Positions 11,987-22,587 are shown, numbered from the stretch's first letter. The stretch: DNA of 64,000 nucleotides from Symbiodinium natans (GCA_905221605.1 CAJNDS010002635.1:1121918-1185917); one strand, 5' to 3'. Notes: generated from the letters alone by a model not told the origin. Numbers and translations: made by a program.

Positions 11987-12008
11987 TCCGTAGCCATATG
12001 GCCTCAAG
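11987..12008 (+). other. Dinoflagellate spliced-leader-like sequence
   Basis: The 21 bases from 11988 match the DinoSL core at 18 positions: the head CCGTAGCCAT and tail TCAAG are exact, with three differences in the middle (ATGGCC for TTTGGC). It is preceded by T, which is allowed at the degenerate first base. It is followed by GTGAAAAATG. Either the GT is the donor of a decayed SL RNA gene, or this is the relic 5' end of a reintegrated trans-spliced mRNA with an ATG eight bases on (MIPVLVLTRTVYV). A rough chance estimate for so good a match in 64 kb on two strands is about one in a thousand. Confidence 0.65.
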
Positions 12009-12052
12009 GTGAAAAATGATTCCTGTATTGGTCCTGACAAGGACAGTGTACG

Positions 12053-12135
12053 TAAACCCTAAACCCTAAACCCTAAACCCTAAACCCTAAACCCTAAACC
12101 CTAAACCCTAAACCCTAAACCCTAAACCCTAAAGG
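12053..12135 (-). repeat. Telomere-type tract
   Basis: CCCTAAA repeats between the spliced-leader-like site and the 3' end of the ACP gene. Confidence 0.97.
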
Positions 12136-12181
12136 GACAGCCCACGAGTCGCAACTGAGACTTGAGCTCTCTCAGACGTCT

Positions 12182-12247
12182 TTAAGCTAGCTTCTGAACC
12201 AGATCCATGAGTTGCCCGACGGTCGTCACCTTGGCCTGTGAGGGCTT
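12182..12247 (-). CDS. ACP exon 4 (C-terminal helix and stop)
   Basis: The acceptor ACCCAG is formed at the edge of a CCCTAAA tract. The exon encodes KPSQAKVTTVGQLMDLVQKL-A and TAA, equivalent to the last ACP helix (KITTVQAAIDYI in E. coli). Confidence 0.75.
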   Translation of the reverse strand, partial: KPSQAKVTTVGQLMDLVQKLA

Positions 12248-15200
12248 CTGGGTTTAGGGTTTAGGGTTGAGGGTTGAGGGTTGAGGGTTGGGGATTTAGG
12301 GCTCCAAGCGCTAAAAAACCCTGTTGAAAACCTCCCAAACCCTACAAACAACACGAAAGAAAAACTCCAGAAAAAAGAAACGCCCTCGAAACCCCGCCAA
12401 ACAAAACCAACCAGGAAAGCCCTAAACCCTAAACCCTAAAACCTAAACCCTAAACCGGCCCTAAACCCGATATAATCGTGATTGAGGAGTCCGGGGTTCT
12501 GAGAGGCTCCTTGGCTTGTGGGTTAAGGGGTTTAGAAGAGGTCCAGGGCATGTAGGGCCGAGGGTTTAGGGTTTAGGGTTTAGGGTTTAGGATGAGGGAG
12601 TTAGGAGAGCCGAGGTGTTCAGGGTTTAGGGTGTTGTACCAGACTTGCGGTGAGGGTGCAGGATTCAGGGTTTGGGGTTTACGGTAAAGGGTTTAGGGTT
12701 TAGGGTTTGGGTTTGAAGATTGCTCGATCTGTGTCTAAGTACATTACAGGGTAGTAACAAGAAAAGCATAACGGCCATTCATGTGTGTTTGCTGTTGTAG
12801 TTCTCAGCTGTTTGTTCTTTTGTGCGCGTCCTGCGTGGCCTTTGAGAATGCTCGCAACAGATGAGAAGAAAGAAGCAAAGTGGCGCAGCGTTGCCAAGTT
12901 CAGATGACACAATATATCACGGCACCCTAAACCCTAAACCCTAAACCCTAAACCCTAAACCCTAAACCCTAAACTCTCAGAGGATTGTGAGAGCCAATGG
13001 GCTTCAAGAGATGAACCCCAATGAACCCCTGAACCCCTAAACCCTAAGCTACTATTCGCTTCAAATTTCCGGTTTAGGGTTTAGGGTTTAGGGTTTAGGG
13101 TTTCCCCCAAAAACAGTAAAGCTTCCCTAGAAAAGGCAAGAGAGGGATGAAGCAATAGTAATGAACCCTGAACCCTAAACCCTACACCCCTACACCCCTA
13201 AACCTAAACCTAAACCCTAAAGCCACAACCCGTAAACCCCATAAAACCCTAGACCCTAAACGCTAAACCCTAAAGGAGTCCCAACCACTCCTTCGCGTTC
13301 AGTTCGGTGTCGAATTCTTCTTCCAAGACCATCCTCGGAATAAACGGGGCCGAGGGGGCGGTTAGGGTTTGGGGCTTGGGGTTTAGGGTTTGGGGTTTAG
13401 GGTTTAACGGTTTTTAGGGTTTAGAAGTCATCTTCTCCGTACGTGCCTTATCCGCAAACTTTCGGAGGACTCAAGATTGCTCCAGAAACCTAAACCCTAA
13501 ACAGCTAAACCCAAAACTCCAGCCATTGTAGTAGGGTCTCTAATTCATACATTGCCCCTGCTCACACATTGAAGCTTAGGGTAGCTACATGGTCCCTTAA
13601 TATGAGCCCTGAGTTTGGAAATCCTTCACTTACATACCCACTATATGCCCTACCAAACCTAATTGGGCCCATACTTCAGAACCCTTGTCTACCTGCTGCT
13701 TGCCTTAAACTCCGTGGCTTCCAATGGCGACGATAAACTTCAAAAGTCCCCGAGACCTCTGATCATCACAGCTTAGTTGCCAGGAACTCAACAGAACCCT
13801 TGAAAGAGGGTGGGGCCTTTATGAAGGGACCATGTATCTAAACCCTAAACCCTAAGCTCTAAACCCTAAACCCTGTGTAAATCCCAGCGACATGAGTTCC
13901 ACGACGTCCATATCGTCCGCACCAAGCTTTTCGAAAGTGGCCTTCGGGTACCATGGACGAGGGAACCACACGGCTGAAAGGGTTGGAACTGCCTAAAGTT
14001 TTAAGGTTTAAGGTATAGGGTTTAGGGTTTAAGGGTTAGGGTTTAGGGGTCAGAAAACCCAGAACCCTAACGCCACACCCACACCCCGCTCCGCCAGGCT
14101 GTAGTATGTACGGAATACATGTAAGGGAGATTTTTGGGAATTGATATGATGTTCCAGAGCGCAGCACGACACACCCACACACACACACACAAACACACAA
14201 ACACACAAACACACAAACACACAAACACACAAACACACAAACACACAAACACACAAACACACAAACACACAAACACACAAACACACAAACACACAAACAC
14301 ACAAACACACAAACACCCAAACACACAAACACACAAACACACAAACACACAAACACACAAACACACAAACACACAAACACACAAACACACAAACACACAA
14401 ACACAAAAACACACAAACACACAAACACACAAACACACAAACACACAAACACACAAACACACAAACACACAAACACACAAACACACAAACACACAAACAC
14501 ACAAACACACAAACACACACACACACACACAAAACGGAGATCTGCACAAAGTGATGCAACCAATACTATCCCCTAAACCCTAAACCCTAAACCGTAAACC
14601 GAATGGGAATCTGGCAGATCCTGTTGAGTCCGTTGCTGAGATGATGATTAATGCTCATTGTTTATATCCATGTTCATATCTGTAGGGTTTAGGGTTTAGG
14701 GTTTAGGGTTTAGGGTTTAGGGTTTAGGATTTAGGGTTTAGGGTTTAGGGTTTAGGGTTTAGGGGTACCAGTGTACCTGTACCTGCATTTATGGATCTAT
14801 CGTCATCGCTATATGTTCATATTCATAACCATCAATACTCATCACTTGTTGCTTTTCATGCCTATTCTCTTTGCAAAACAAATATATATATATATATATA
14901 TATATACCTAAACCCATACAGCTCTTTTTCAGATTGTAATGACTTTTATGTCATTTTAAGCTTAGGTTTCTCAATGGGCCGCTAAAAATTAAGGGCGCGG
15001 GGCTGTGGCAAACTAATGCTGACCCCACGGCCAGGCTCGTTTGCGAAATCTTGGTGCAGGATTTGGCGATTTCAGGGCTTAGGACTTCAAGTTTACAGCT
15101 GAAAGTTTAGGATTTAAGATTGAAACCTACAATTTGGGGGGACTATACTAGGGGTACTCTAAACCCTAAACCCTAAACCCTAAACCCTAAACCCTAAACC

Positions 15201-15350
15201 CTAAACCCTAAACCCTAAACCCTAAACCCTAAACCCCAAACCAACTCCATTGTTTACAGCTGCAGGGCCGGAGGAGACCTCCGGGACGACATCAGCTCGG
15301 TCGACGTGGAGCTGTTTTGCAACGATATCGGCAACCTCCAAGGAATCGGG
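12182..15350 (-). CDS. Acyl carrier protein-like gene, four exons, active-site Ser replaced by Asp
   Basis: Reading the minus strand, four short exons join into one acyl-carrier-protein fold: 15350-15279, 13941-13892, 13333-13297 and 12247-12182. The joined product covers about 74 residues: helix I (DIVAKQLHVDRADVVPE), the motif ATFEKLGADDMDVVEL, helix II/III (VLEEEFDTELN) and the C-terminal helix (KVTTVGQLMDLVQKLA, stop). Spacing matches bacterial and organellar ACPs residue for residue from the GAD motif to the last helix. Junctions 1 and 2 are GT-AG; junction 3 needs a GC donor, which dinoflagellates use. ACPs carry acyl chains on a phosphopantetheine attached to the Ser of GADSLD; here that codon is GAT (Asp), so the protein should not be loaded in the usual way. 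It may be a structural ACP (for example a complex I or LYR-protein partner), or a decayed copy. The transit-peptide exon was not found. Introns contain telomere tracts, MITEs and the (CACACAAA)n satellite. Confidence 0.8.
13297..13333 (-). CDS. ACP exon 3 (LEEEFD helix)
   Basis: Starts after TTCCGAG with G-ATG-GTC and encodes MVLEEEFDTELN, the hallmark LEEEFD segment. The best-fitting donor is GCGAAGG (a GC donor): it gives the family's spacing of six residues before the KVTTV helix. A GT donor further on would run into a stop. Confidence 0.75.
13577..13842. mobile_element. MITE family F2 carrying a 104-bp insertion
   Basis: The element is interrupted at 13688-13791. CAGAACCCTTG stands on both sides of the insert, an 11-base target duplication. 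Confidence 0.75.
13892..13941 (-). CDS. ACP exon 2 (prosthetic-group motif, Ser to Asp)
   Basis: Acceptor CCCGAAG, then ATFEKLGADDMDVVEL, then donor GTCGCT inside a Met codon (phase 2). In normal ACPs the fourth residue of the GAD-x-xD motif is Ser; the codon here is GAT. Confidence 0.8.
14170..14533 (+). repeat. Octamer satellite (CACACAAA)n
   Basis: About 40 copies with three single-base variants, lying in the first intron of the ACP model. The long frames on both strands across it are artefacts. Confidence 0.98.
15279..15350 (-). CDS. ACP exon 1 found (helix I)
   Basis: Twenty-four codons after an AACCAG acceptor, ending GTCCCGGAG before a GTCTCC donor, phase 0 at both ends. The peptide PDSLEVADIVAKQLHVDRAD matches helix I of acyl carrier proteins. 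No start codon is present, so an upstream exon is missing. Confidence 0.75.
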
Positions 15351-15893
15351 CTGGTTTTCGGCTCCCTAAACCCTAAACCCTAAACCCTAAACCCTAAACC
15401 CTAAACCCTAAGCCTGAAACCCCAAAGGGGGCGTGAGGACCCATAGGAAGGACCCATAGTGGGAAGCTCAAGTCACGTACATGATCCAAGTGGTTATATG
15501 ATTAGACGGATAGCAAGTACCTAGGGTTTAGGGTTTAGGGTCCTAAATCCCCAAAAGGAGTTTTCTAGTATGTTAAATCACAGTTTGGGGGGGGGGGGGG
15601 GGGGGGGGACCCTGAGCCCTACATCCTGAACACCGATCACCCCAAAACCCTGAGCCTTAAGCTTTAAACCCTAAACCCTAAACCCTAAATTTGGGCTTAG
15701 GGTTTAGGGTTTATAAACCCTAAACCCTAAACCCTAAACCCCGAAACCCTAAACCCCAAGCCCTGAACCCTAAACCCGCGTAGTTGACCCTGGGTTTAGG
15801 GTTTAGGGTTTAGGGTTTAGGGTTTAGGGTTTAGGGTTTCCTGAACCTCCAAACCTCAGCCCGCCCGCCAACCCTCTCGCTTCTGTTGGGGTA

Positions 15894-15985
15894 CTTGGAG
15901 GTTCATCGTACTTATTCAGGACACTTAAGGGGCTTATAGGTGGGTTAGAAGTACAATTGCAATTAATTGTAGAACAAGTACCATG
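15894..15985. mobile_element. MITE family F1, right end lost
   Basis: Left end CTTGGAGGTTCATCGTACTT; right end decayed near GTACCATGCCAG. Confidence 0.55.
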
Positions 15986-16433
15986 CCAGTTCCGGAAACC
16001 CTGCAGTCGATAGAACCCACTGAAGTCGATGTAGACTCATCGTTCGACCCTGAACCCTAACCTCTAAACCCTCGGCCAAGGACGGAACCAAAGCCCAACG
16101 CTCTTCATTCTAAAGCAACACCTTCAATATCGGTTTAGGGTTTAGGGCTTAGGGTTTAGGGTTCAGGGTTTAGGGTTTATGCTAGTTACATGGTCCCTTC
16201 CTGTTGGGCCCTGAGAGTGGGGCATTTGCTTTCCCCATAAGAAGCTTGCCTTGGAGACCCTAAACCCTAAACCCGAAATCGCCATCTTAGTGATCCCTTT
16301 CCCCTGCGCCTTATTGCAGATGTATTCAGACGCCTGGCTGGAAGGGAAACCCTAAACCCTAAACCCTAAACCCTAAACCCTACACCCTACACCCTACACC
16401 CTAAGTTTTGGTTGGACCCGGGCTTGGAGCTTC

Positions 16434-16665
16434 TCGACCCAAGAGTAACCTGAGAAAAAAAAGGTGCCCTTTTGATAGTCAGTCATGAGTTCCCCTACTA
16501 CCCCCCTCTATAGGGTTTAGGGCTTCGGGCTTAGGGTTTGGGGCTACTACCCCCTCTATACTTCCCCGCAGGTTCCCCCCATAGTTAAGGCTATTCAGAG
16601 ATATTTAAGCCAAATTAAGTTGCTAAGGGGGGAAGGAAGCCTGACCTTGAAAGAAGGGAATAAGA
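16434..16665. mobile_element. MITE family F6 containing a nested F7 element
   Basis: GACCCAAGAGTAACCTGAG...CCTTGAAAGAAGGGAATAAG, interrupted by CATGAGTTCCCCTACTACC sequence with its own telomere-like insert. Confidence 0.55.
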
Positions 16666-16821
16666 GCCTTTAGGGTTTAGGGTTTAGGGTTTTGGGTTTT
16701 GGGTTTAGGGTACTAGGCTTCTAATTCTGAGGCTTAGAGATTAAGAGCTTCGAGGGCAAAGGCTCGTAAACGTCGGGTACAGGTTCGGGCTCAAGGTTTG
16801 GGACTCGCAAAAGAAGGTCTA

Positions 16822-17058
16822 CTTGGAGGTTCATGGCACTTAGTGACCAAAAATAGCTGTACTCATAACTGTACTTGAAATCAGATTAGGGCACTTAAGG
16901 GGCTTAAGTGGGCAATAAGTACAGTTATAATTGGTTCACAAGTACTCCGGAACCCTAAGTGGGCAATAAGTACAGTTATAATTGGTTCAGAAGTACTCCG
17001 GAACCCTAAGTGGGCAATAAGTACAGTTATAATTGGTTCACAAGTACTCCGGAACCCT
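16822..17058. mobile_element. MITE family F1 with a triplicated 51-bp right part
   Basis: After the left end, AAGTGGGCAATAAGTACAG...GGAACCCT is present three times (16906, 16957, 17008) with exact 51-bp spacing. Confidence 0.8.
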
Positions 17059-17290
17059 AAACCCTAACGCCTAAACCCTGAACGTAATTGGCGAACAAGT
17101 ACAAGAATCCTGATCGAAGACGGCCCTTCTAACGCGGCGTCGTCCCCTAAACCTTAAACGCTAAACCCTAAACCCTAAACCCCAAACCCTAAATTACGGG
17201 CTCGGATGGAGTCAGCGGAGCTCTGTGGACGACAAGGCCTTACTCGAATCTGAAACCCCTAACCCCTAAACCCTAAACCAAAATCCGCAG

Positions 17291-17348
17291 CTTCGCCGTT
17301 GAGCCGTGCGACTTCGCTAGCGCTGTCCTGTCCTCGGGACACAAATGA
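17291..17348 (+). CDS. Terminal exon candidate
   Basis: AAAATCCGCAG acceptor, FAVEPCDFASAVLSSGHK, TGA. Confidence 0.33.
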
Positions 17349-17439
17349 ACCTGAAAAGGGCTTACGGAGGGTTTAGGGTTTAGGGTCTAGGGTTTAGGAT
17401 TTAAGGTTCAGTGTTTCGGGGGTTATACCTTGAATGGAA

Positions 17440-17594
17440 GCAGAATAAAGGAGGAAAATGACTCCAATTTTGGGGCTCATTTTGTCCCAAGGGTGCAAAC
17501 ATGTGAGAAGCTTTGCCTCTAGCGCCGGCTTCGGTTCCCTTAGCTCGGCCTCAGGCGTCTCGCACGCCTTCAGCACCCAGCTCCAAAGCATCAA
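17440..17594 (-). CDS. Exon candidate beside an F3 MITE
   Basis: MLWSWVLKACETPEAELREP, KPALEAKLLTCL. The plus strand is also open (ILGLILSQGCKHVRSFASSA). Confidence 0.28.
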
Positions 17595-17601
17595 GACATG
17601 C

Positions 17602-17740
17602 CCAAAGGGTTCATATACCTATATAGTATATGCTTGGACCCTAAAGCTACTATATAGGAACCCCTTCCTGGCCCAAGTATCTAGGGATTAGGTTTAGGGC
17701 TTAGGCTTTACTATATAGGCATATGGGACCCTTTGGGATG
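17602..17740. mobile_element. MITE family F3 with degenerate telomere insert
   Basis: Ends CCCAAAGGGTTCATATACC / GGACCCTTTGGG; TTAGGTTTAGGGCTTAGG in the right half. Confidence 0.7.
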
Positions 17741-17955
17741 TATTCTGTCCAGCATGAGTAACCGCTGTTGCTCACTTGCGCACCTCGGACTCGCTGTGCA
17801 ATCTCCCAGCGATGCACGCGGCTCGTCCGCGCCGATACAAGTACCCCTAATGCCCTAAACCCGAAACCCTACATCCTAAACCCTAAACCCTAAACCCTAA
17901 TGAGTACCATGAACCTCCAAGTATTGGCATGTTCCCTCGTACTACTACTATGCAG

Positions 17956-18063
17956 CAGTACAAAGCTCCAAGCGCTTCCGGCTACCCACTGCGAAGCATC
18001 AGGAGGCTGAAGAAGAATCTTAAACCCCCATGCCAGACTGTTCATCTGCGAAAGACGACCTAA
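17956..18063 (+). CDS. Terminal exon candidate, basic
   Basis: ACTATGCAG acceptor, then QYKAPSASGYPLRSIRRLKK, NLKPPCQTVHLRKTT, TAA. Confidence 0.38.
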   Translation, partial: QYKAPSASGYPLRSIRRLKKNLKPPCQTVHLRKTT

Positions 18064-19114
18064 GTCAACACATGGCTACACGATACTGCCAGAGAATAGG
18101 CGCTTCTGAGGTTTCGGGATTAGGGTTTAGGGTTTGGGGTTTAGGGTATGGGGTTGAGGGAAAAGTGGAAGAGATGTTCACGCCCTAATCCTGGCCAGGT
18201 GAATCTCCAGCATTGAAGCTCCCACTCCACTTGGAGGAAGTGCAACGGAACAAATTTGCCACAACACCCCCTCACCAAACCCTAAACCCCAAACCCTAAA
18301 CCCTAAACCCTAAACCCGCCAGAGCCCTAGTCCCACCAGAGCCGCCTGAATCTCGCCTCCCGTCGTAGCACTCCTTGGTGCGACTTCTGAGGCCCTTAAA
18401 AAGGGATTAGGACTCGTACCCTTACTGCTGTTTAGGGTTTAGGGTGTAGGGTTTAGGGTTTAGGGCTTAGGATACCCCTACAGGTTCCCCTTAGTATACT
18501 CCTAACAGGGCCCTTGGTACTATCTTTGAGATCATACAAAAAAAAAGTCGCCAAAAAGCCCTGGGTACCGACCAAAGGGTCCAAGGTACAACCCCCTAAA
18601 CCCTAAACCCTAAACCCTAAACCCTAAACCCTAAACCCTAAACCCTAAACCCTAAACCCTAGACTTAAGGGAAGGGTTTAGGGTTTTGGGACTGGTTTGG
18701 GGAGTCTTAGGGCGTAGGGGTAGGGAGCATTTGGAAATCACCGAACCCCCCTATCCCCGAAACCCTACACCCTAAACCCTACACCCTGAGACCAAAAAAC
18801 CTGAAGCCCTCGACTCCAAAATCGTAAACCCCCGAGAAACCTTCATCTCCGATATGGGCCCATGGACCTATATATGGTGCAGCGTCGCTGCCCCCCCCCC
18901 CCCCCCCTGGTCACCCCCCCCCATGGCCCCCCGCCCACATTCTTTCCCTGCCCCGCCCCTGTGGTTTGGGCCCCCCTGTGGGGTGGTGTGGTTGGGGTTT
19001 GGGGTTTGGGTTTTGGGTTTATGGTTTAGGGTTTAGGGTTGAGGGTTTAGGGTCCGCGCCCTGCCCCCCTGTGGTTTGGGCCCCCCTGTGGGGTGGTGTG
19101 GTTGGGGTTTGGGT

Positions 19115-19166
<52 letters not shown>

Positions 19167-20039
19167 AGGTTTAGGGTTTAGGGTTTAGGGGCTAGGGTTT
19201 CGGGTTTAGGGTTTAGGGTTTAGGGTTTAGGGGGGGTGGGGGGGGGGGGATTACGGGGGGGGGGCGGGGTACCGACACGTGACACGGAACCATATATGGG
19301 CCCCAAAGGGTTCCCATACCGCAGCCTTATCCCCCAAGCTTGTACTACACAGCACCCTAAGCCCTAAACCCCACATGTACACCCTAAACCCTACCCGAAA
19401 CCCAGAAGCCCTAACCTAAGCCCTAAACCCCGAAAAACCCTCTGTATCGGGTCCGGGCTGCGAGGAGAATAGAGCATGGGATTGGCCCACCTTGTTCGGA
19501 TTTAGGGTTTGGGGTTCAGGGTTGAGGGTTTGGAGTCTAGGTTAGAGTTTATGGGGCTTAGAACACGGCGGGGCCCCCCCCACCCCCCCCCACCCCCCCC
19601 CACCCCCCCCAAAAAAACCCAAACACCAAACCCCAAACCAAGAACTTGTTCTCCTGCGGGGTCGGCAGCTTGAGCCGGAGGCTCTTAGATCCGGCCCCCG
19701 CGCCGCCCAGGGCGGAGCCCGCGTCGCACTCAAGCGCAATAGCTTTAAGGGGCGAGCGCCCAGGCCGCCGACCCCGCCCCAAATTGTTTCAAATTCGCGC
19801 GGGGCCCTTCGGGAGGCCTCCAAAACGGCATCCAAGGGGACGCAACACGCGGTGGTTCGAAAAAAACACGAAGACCTCGCAAAAACCATGGGTTTTTACG
19901 AAAAACCGAGGCCACCAAACACCCGCAGCACCCCATTAAACCCTCACTCGGGCGCGCATCATCGACCCCAGCTTTTCACATCGGGCGCGCACCAGGCCGA
20001 AACCACGTTTTTCAAGGTTTGGGGGGGGTACCGGAAGCC

Positions 20040-20705
20040 CAAAACCAGGGGAGCATCATGAGCATCAGCAGCCCTGGCCCGCGGCCCCAAGGCAGCAAAA
20101 AACGCTGAAAAAACGCTGAAATCGCCGCAAATACCTTGTTTTTTTTTTTTTTTTTATGAGGTTTTGCACGGGCGCCTCCGACCCCCACCCATGCTGCCAA
20201 ATGCTGCTGATGCGCGGGGTCCGGGGGCATCATCGAGCCATCGTTTCTCATGTGGCTTCGTGGGCCTTCGGGCCCACGGCATACAGACCCAGCTGATGCT
20301 CATGATGCTTTCTTTGGGGTGGTTCTCAAGAGGAAGAAACCTCGTAAATACCGAGTGTTTTTGGGCTCCGCGCAAAAACACCCCTAAACCCGTTCATTTT
20401 ACGTGTGGGAACGGCTTCATGCCCACAAAACACCCGAAAAGCAAGACCCCGAATGCCCTTAATTCATTAAGGGCATTCGGGGTCTTGCTTCTCGGTGTTT
20501 CGTGGGCATGCCAGCGTTCAAGCACATATTATGGCGTGTTTAGGGGGTTTTGGATGGCCTGGGGGAGGCCGCTGATGCTCATGATGCTCCCTTTCCTGGG
20601 CCCCAAAACGCTTCCCAGGCAAAAAAAAGTGTTTACAGCGTTTTCGCAAGGTTTTTCAGTTTAGGATGTTTTTAGGGCTCCCAAACCAACCCAGCTGATG
20701 CTCCT
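20040..20705. repeat. Scattered GCTGATGCTCATGATGCT motifs
   Basis: The motif or its inverse occurs near 20048, 20210, 20291, 20570 and 20692, together with CCCAGGC/GGCCCACG sequence. The block 19560-20700 is poor in telomere repeats and unlike its surroundings. Confidence 0.7.
20418..20510. repeat. Long perfect-type hairpin
   Basis: Arms of about 45 bp pair with few mismatches around TTAAT-TC-ATTAA; weaker pairing (AAACACCCCTAAA / GTGTTTAGGGG) extends it to about 20375-20560. Confidence 0.93.
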
Positions 20706-20733
20706 GACGCGGGTGCGCGCGCGCGTTCGCGCG

Positions 20734-20734
<1 letters not shown>

Positions 20735-20779
<45 letters not shown>
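20735..20779 (+). repeat. G45 homopolymer
   Basis: Forty-five consecutive G after a CGCGCG stretch. Its length may be a sequencing or assembly estimate. Confidence 0.95.
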
Positions 20780-20799
20780 CGAAGGGGTCCGTGAAGGCA

Positions 20800-21681
20800 G
20801 GAGACAGAGAGACAGAGAGAAGGAGACGAAGAATGAAAGAGAAAAAGAGACAAAGGTGAACGAAGAAGAAAAAGGTGAACGAACAAGAGAAAGCGAGAAG
20901 GTAGAGAGATATAGAGAGGGAGAGAGATAAAACAAAAGAAAGAGAAGAGAGACAGACGGAGGAAGACCAACAGCAACAGAAAGAAAAGAGAAAAGAGAGA
21001 GGTGAAGGAGAAACAAAAAGGTGAACGGGAGGAGAAAAACAGAGAGAGAGAGAGAGGGAGAGAGAGAGTGAGGGAGCGAAAGAGAGAGAGAGAGAGGAAA
21101 AGAAACAAAGAAAGACCAACAGCAAGAGAAAGACAAAAAGACAGAAAGGTGAGGGAGAAAGAGAAAGAGAAAGAGAAAGAGAAAGAGAAAGAGAAAGAGA
21201 AAGAGAAAGAGAAAGAGAAAGAGAAAGAGACATAGAAGGAGAACAGAGAAAGAGAAAGAGACAGAGAAAGAGGAAGAGAAGGAGAAAGTGAAGGAGAAAA
21301 GAAAAAAAGAGAAAGAGAAAGAGGAAGATGAAGAGAAAGAATAAGAAACAGAGCATGAAGAGAAAGAGAAACAAAAAGATAAAGAGAAAGAGAAAGTGAA
21401 ACCAAGGAAGCGCAGGAGAATAAAGAGAAAGAAGCAGAAAGATAAAGAGAAATAAGAAATAAAAACAAGGAAGCGCAGGAGAAGTAAGAGGAGAAAGAGA
21501 AAGACAGAGAAACAAAAAAAAAACAGGCAAGTAGAGAGAGGAAGAAACAAAGACAGAAAAAGACCACGCGAGAGAGCGAAAGAGAGAGCAAGAGGAGAGC
21601 GACAAAGACAAAGGACAAAGACAAAGGGAAAGACAGCGAGAGGAGAGCGACAAAGACAAAGGACAAAAAGAGAAGACAGTG
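20800..21681 (+). repeat. Polypurine tract of about 0.9 kb
   Basis: The plus strand is almost only A and G, with GAGAAA repeats at 21154-21230 and GA repeats throughout. All three minus frames are open for this reason alone. Confidence 0.97.
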
Positions 21682-21859
21682 CCAAGGTTCAAGGTTTCGT
21701 GTTTTGGGGGGCGGGGGCCGGCCCGTGCCGCTAGGCCTGAAATTTAGGGTCTGCAGGGCGTATTCAAGGGACTAAAGGAAGGACCCTGAAAGGGACTTTA
21801 GGGGTTATTGAGGGGCTACTTAGGCATATAGGTACTTAGGTATATAGGGACTATGTATA

Positions 21860-21957
21860 GTACATGTATATAATATATATATATATATATGTATATATAG
21901 TATATAGTATATATATGTAAATATATATATATAGATATATGTATATGTATATGCTTG
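21860..21957. repeat. (TA)n-rich block
   Basis: TATATA with TGTA interruptions. Similar runs are at 14881-14907, 23341-23385, 26560-26632, 30176-30213, 38064-38115, 52115-52145 and 53070-53145. Confidence 0.93.
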
Positions 21958-21975
21958 TTCATTTATAGGGGGTAC

Positions 21976-22070
21976 GTCGGGGAAAATCAGATGACGGATC
22001 CCTTCTTCTAGGGGTCCCTCCTTCTCCCCATGAACGTGTCCAAACGTAACGGCCAACAGTTGCACGCAGC
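21976..22070 (-). CDS. Internal exon candidate
   Basis: The acceptor GGGATTCTCAG and donor GAC|GTACCC enclose 31 codons: CVQLLAVTFGHVHGEKEGPL, EEGIRHLIFPD. Confidence 0.4.
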
Positions 22071-22178
22071 CTGAGAATCCCGACCAACCAAAGCAAGTTC
22101 CGAAAAGCTCTGGGCCCCTAAACCCTAAACCCTAAGCCCTAAACCCTAAACCCTAAACCCTAAACCCTATCACCCCAG

Positions 22179-22265
22179 ACCATGCTTAAGTTGACTGAAG
22201 CCAGAACAATCAACCGAAACCACCCAGAGCAGCGCACGCAGAGGCCACAGAGACATGAAACCTAA
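22179..22265 (+). CDS. Terminal exon candidate
   Basis: ATCACCCCAG acceptor, then TMLKLTEARTINRNHPEQRT, QRPQRHET, TAA. Confidence 0.33.
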   Translation, partial: TMLKLTEARTINRNHPEQRTQRPQRHET

Positions 22266-22389
22266 TAAGTGTGGGGATGGGGTTTAGGGTTTAGGGTTTA
22301 GGGCTTAGGGTTATGGGCTCAGGAGTGAAGGAAGGTTTAGGGCTTAGGGTCCCTAAACCTTCCTACCCTACTCCCTAAGCTGCAAGGGG

Positions 22390-22580
22390 TTCAGGGTTCA
22401 GGGTTCAGGGTTCAGGGTTCAGGGTTTAGGGTTTAGGGTTTAGGGTTTAGGGTTTGGGGTTTAGGGTTTAGGGTTTAGGGTTTGGGGTTTGGGGTTTGGG
22501 GTTTGGGGTTTGGGGTTTGGGGTTTGGGGTTTGGGGTTTGGGGTTTGAGGTTTGGGGTTTGGGCTTTGGGGTTTGGGGTT
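22390..22580 (+). repeat. Variant array: TTCAGGG, TTTAGGG, TTTGGGG in blocks
   Basis: Three variant units occur as separate homogeneous blocks, a sign of local slippage. Confidence 0.9.
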
Positions 22581-22587
22581 TACGGAC

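Noticed and set aside
11979-12021. Terminal exon SLQSVAIWPQGEK on the plus strand
   Set aside because: It overlaps the spliced-leader-like sequence, which is the better explanation of these bases.
14036-14583. Long frames reading CVCVFVC / THKHTNTQ
   Set aside because: They are translations of the (CACACAAA)n satellite; every frame is open by composition.
15280-15360. Plus-strand exon reading AGGDLRDDISSVDVELFCND
   Set aside because: It is open and has a CTGCAG acceptor, but the minus strand over the same bases is helix I of the acyl carrier protein.
20656-21692. Three minus frames of about 340 codons rich in Ser, Leu and Phe
   Set aside because: The plus strand is almost pure purine, so no stop codon can arise on the minus strand. 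This is not protein coding.
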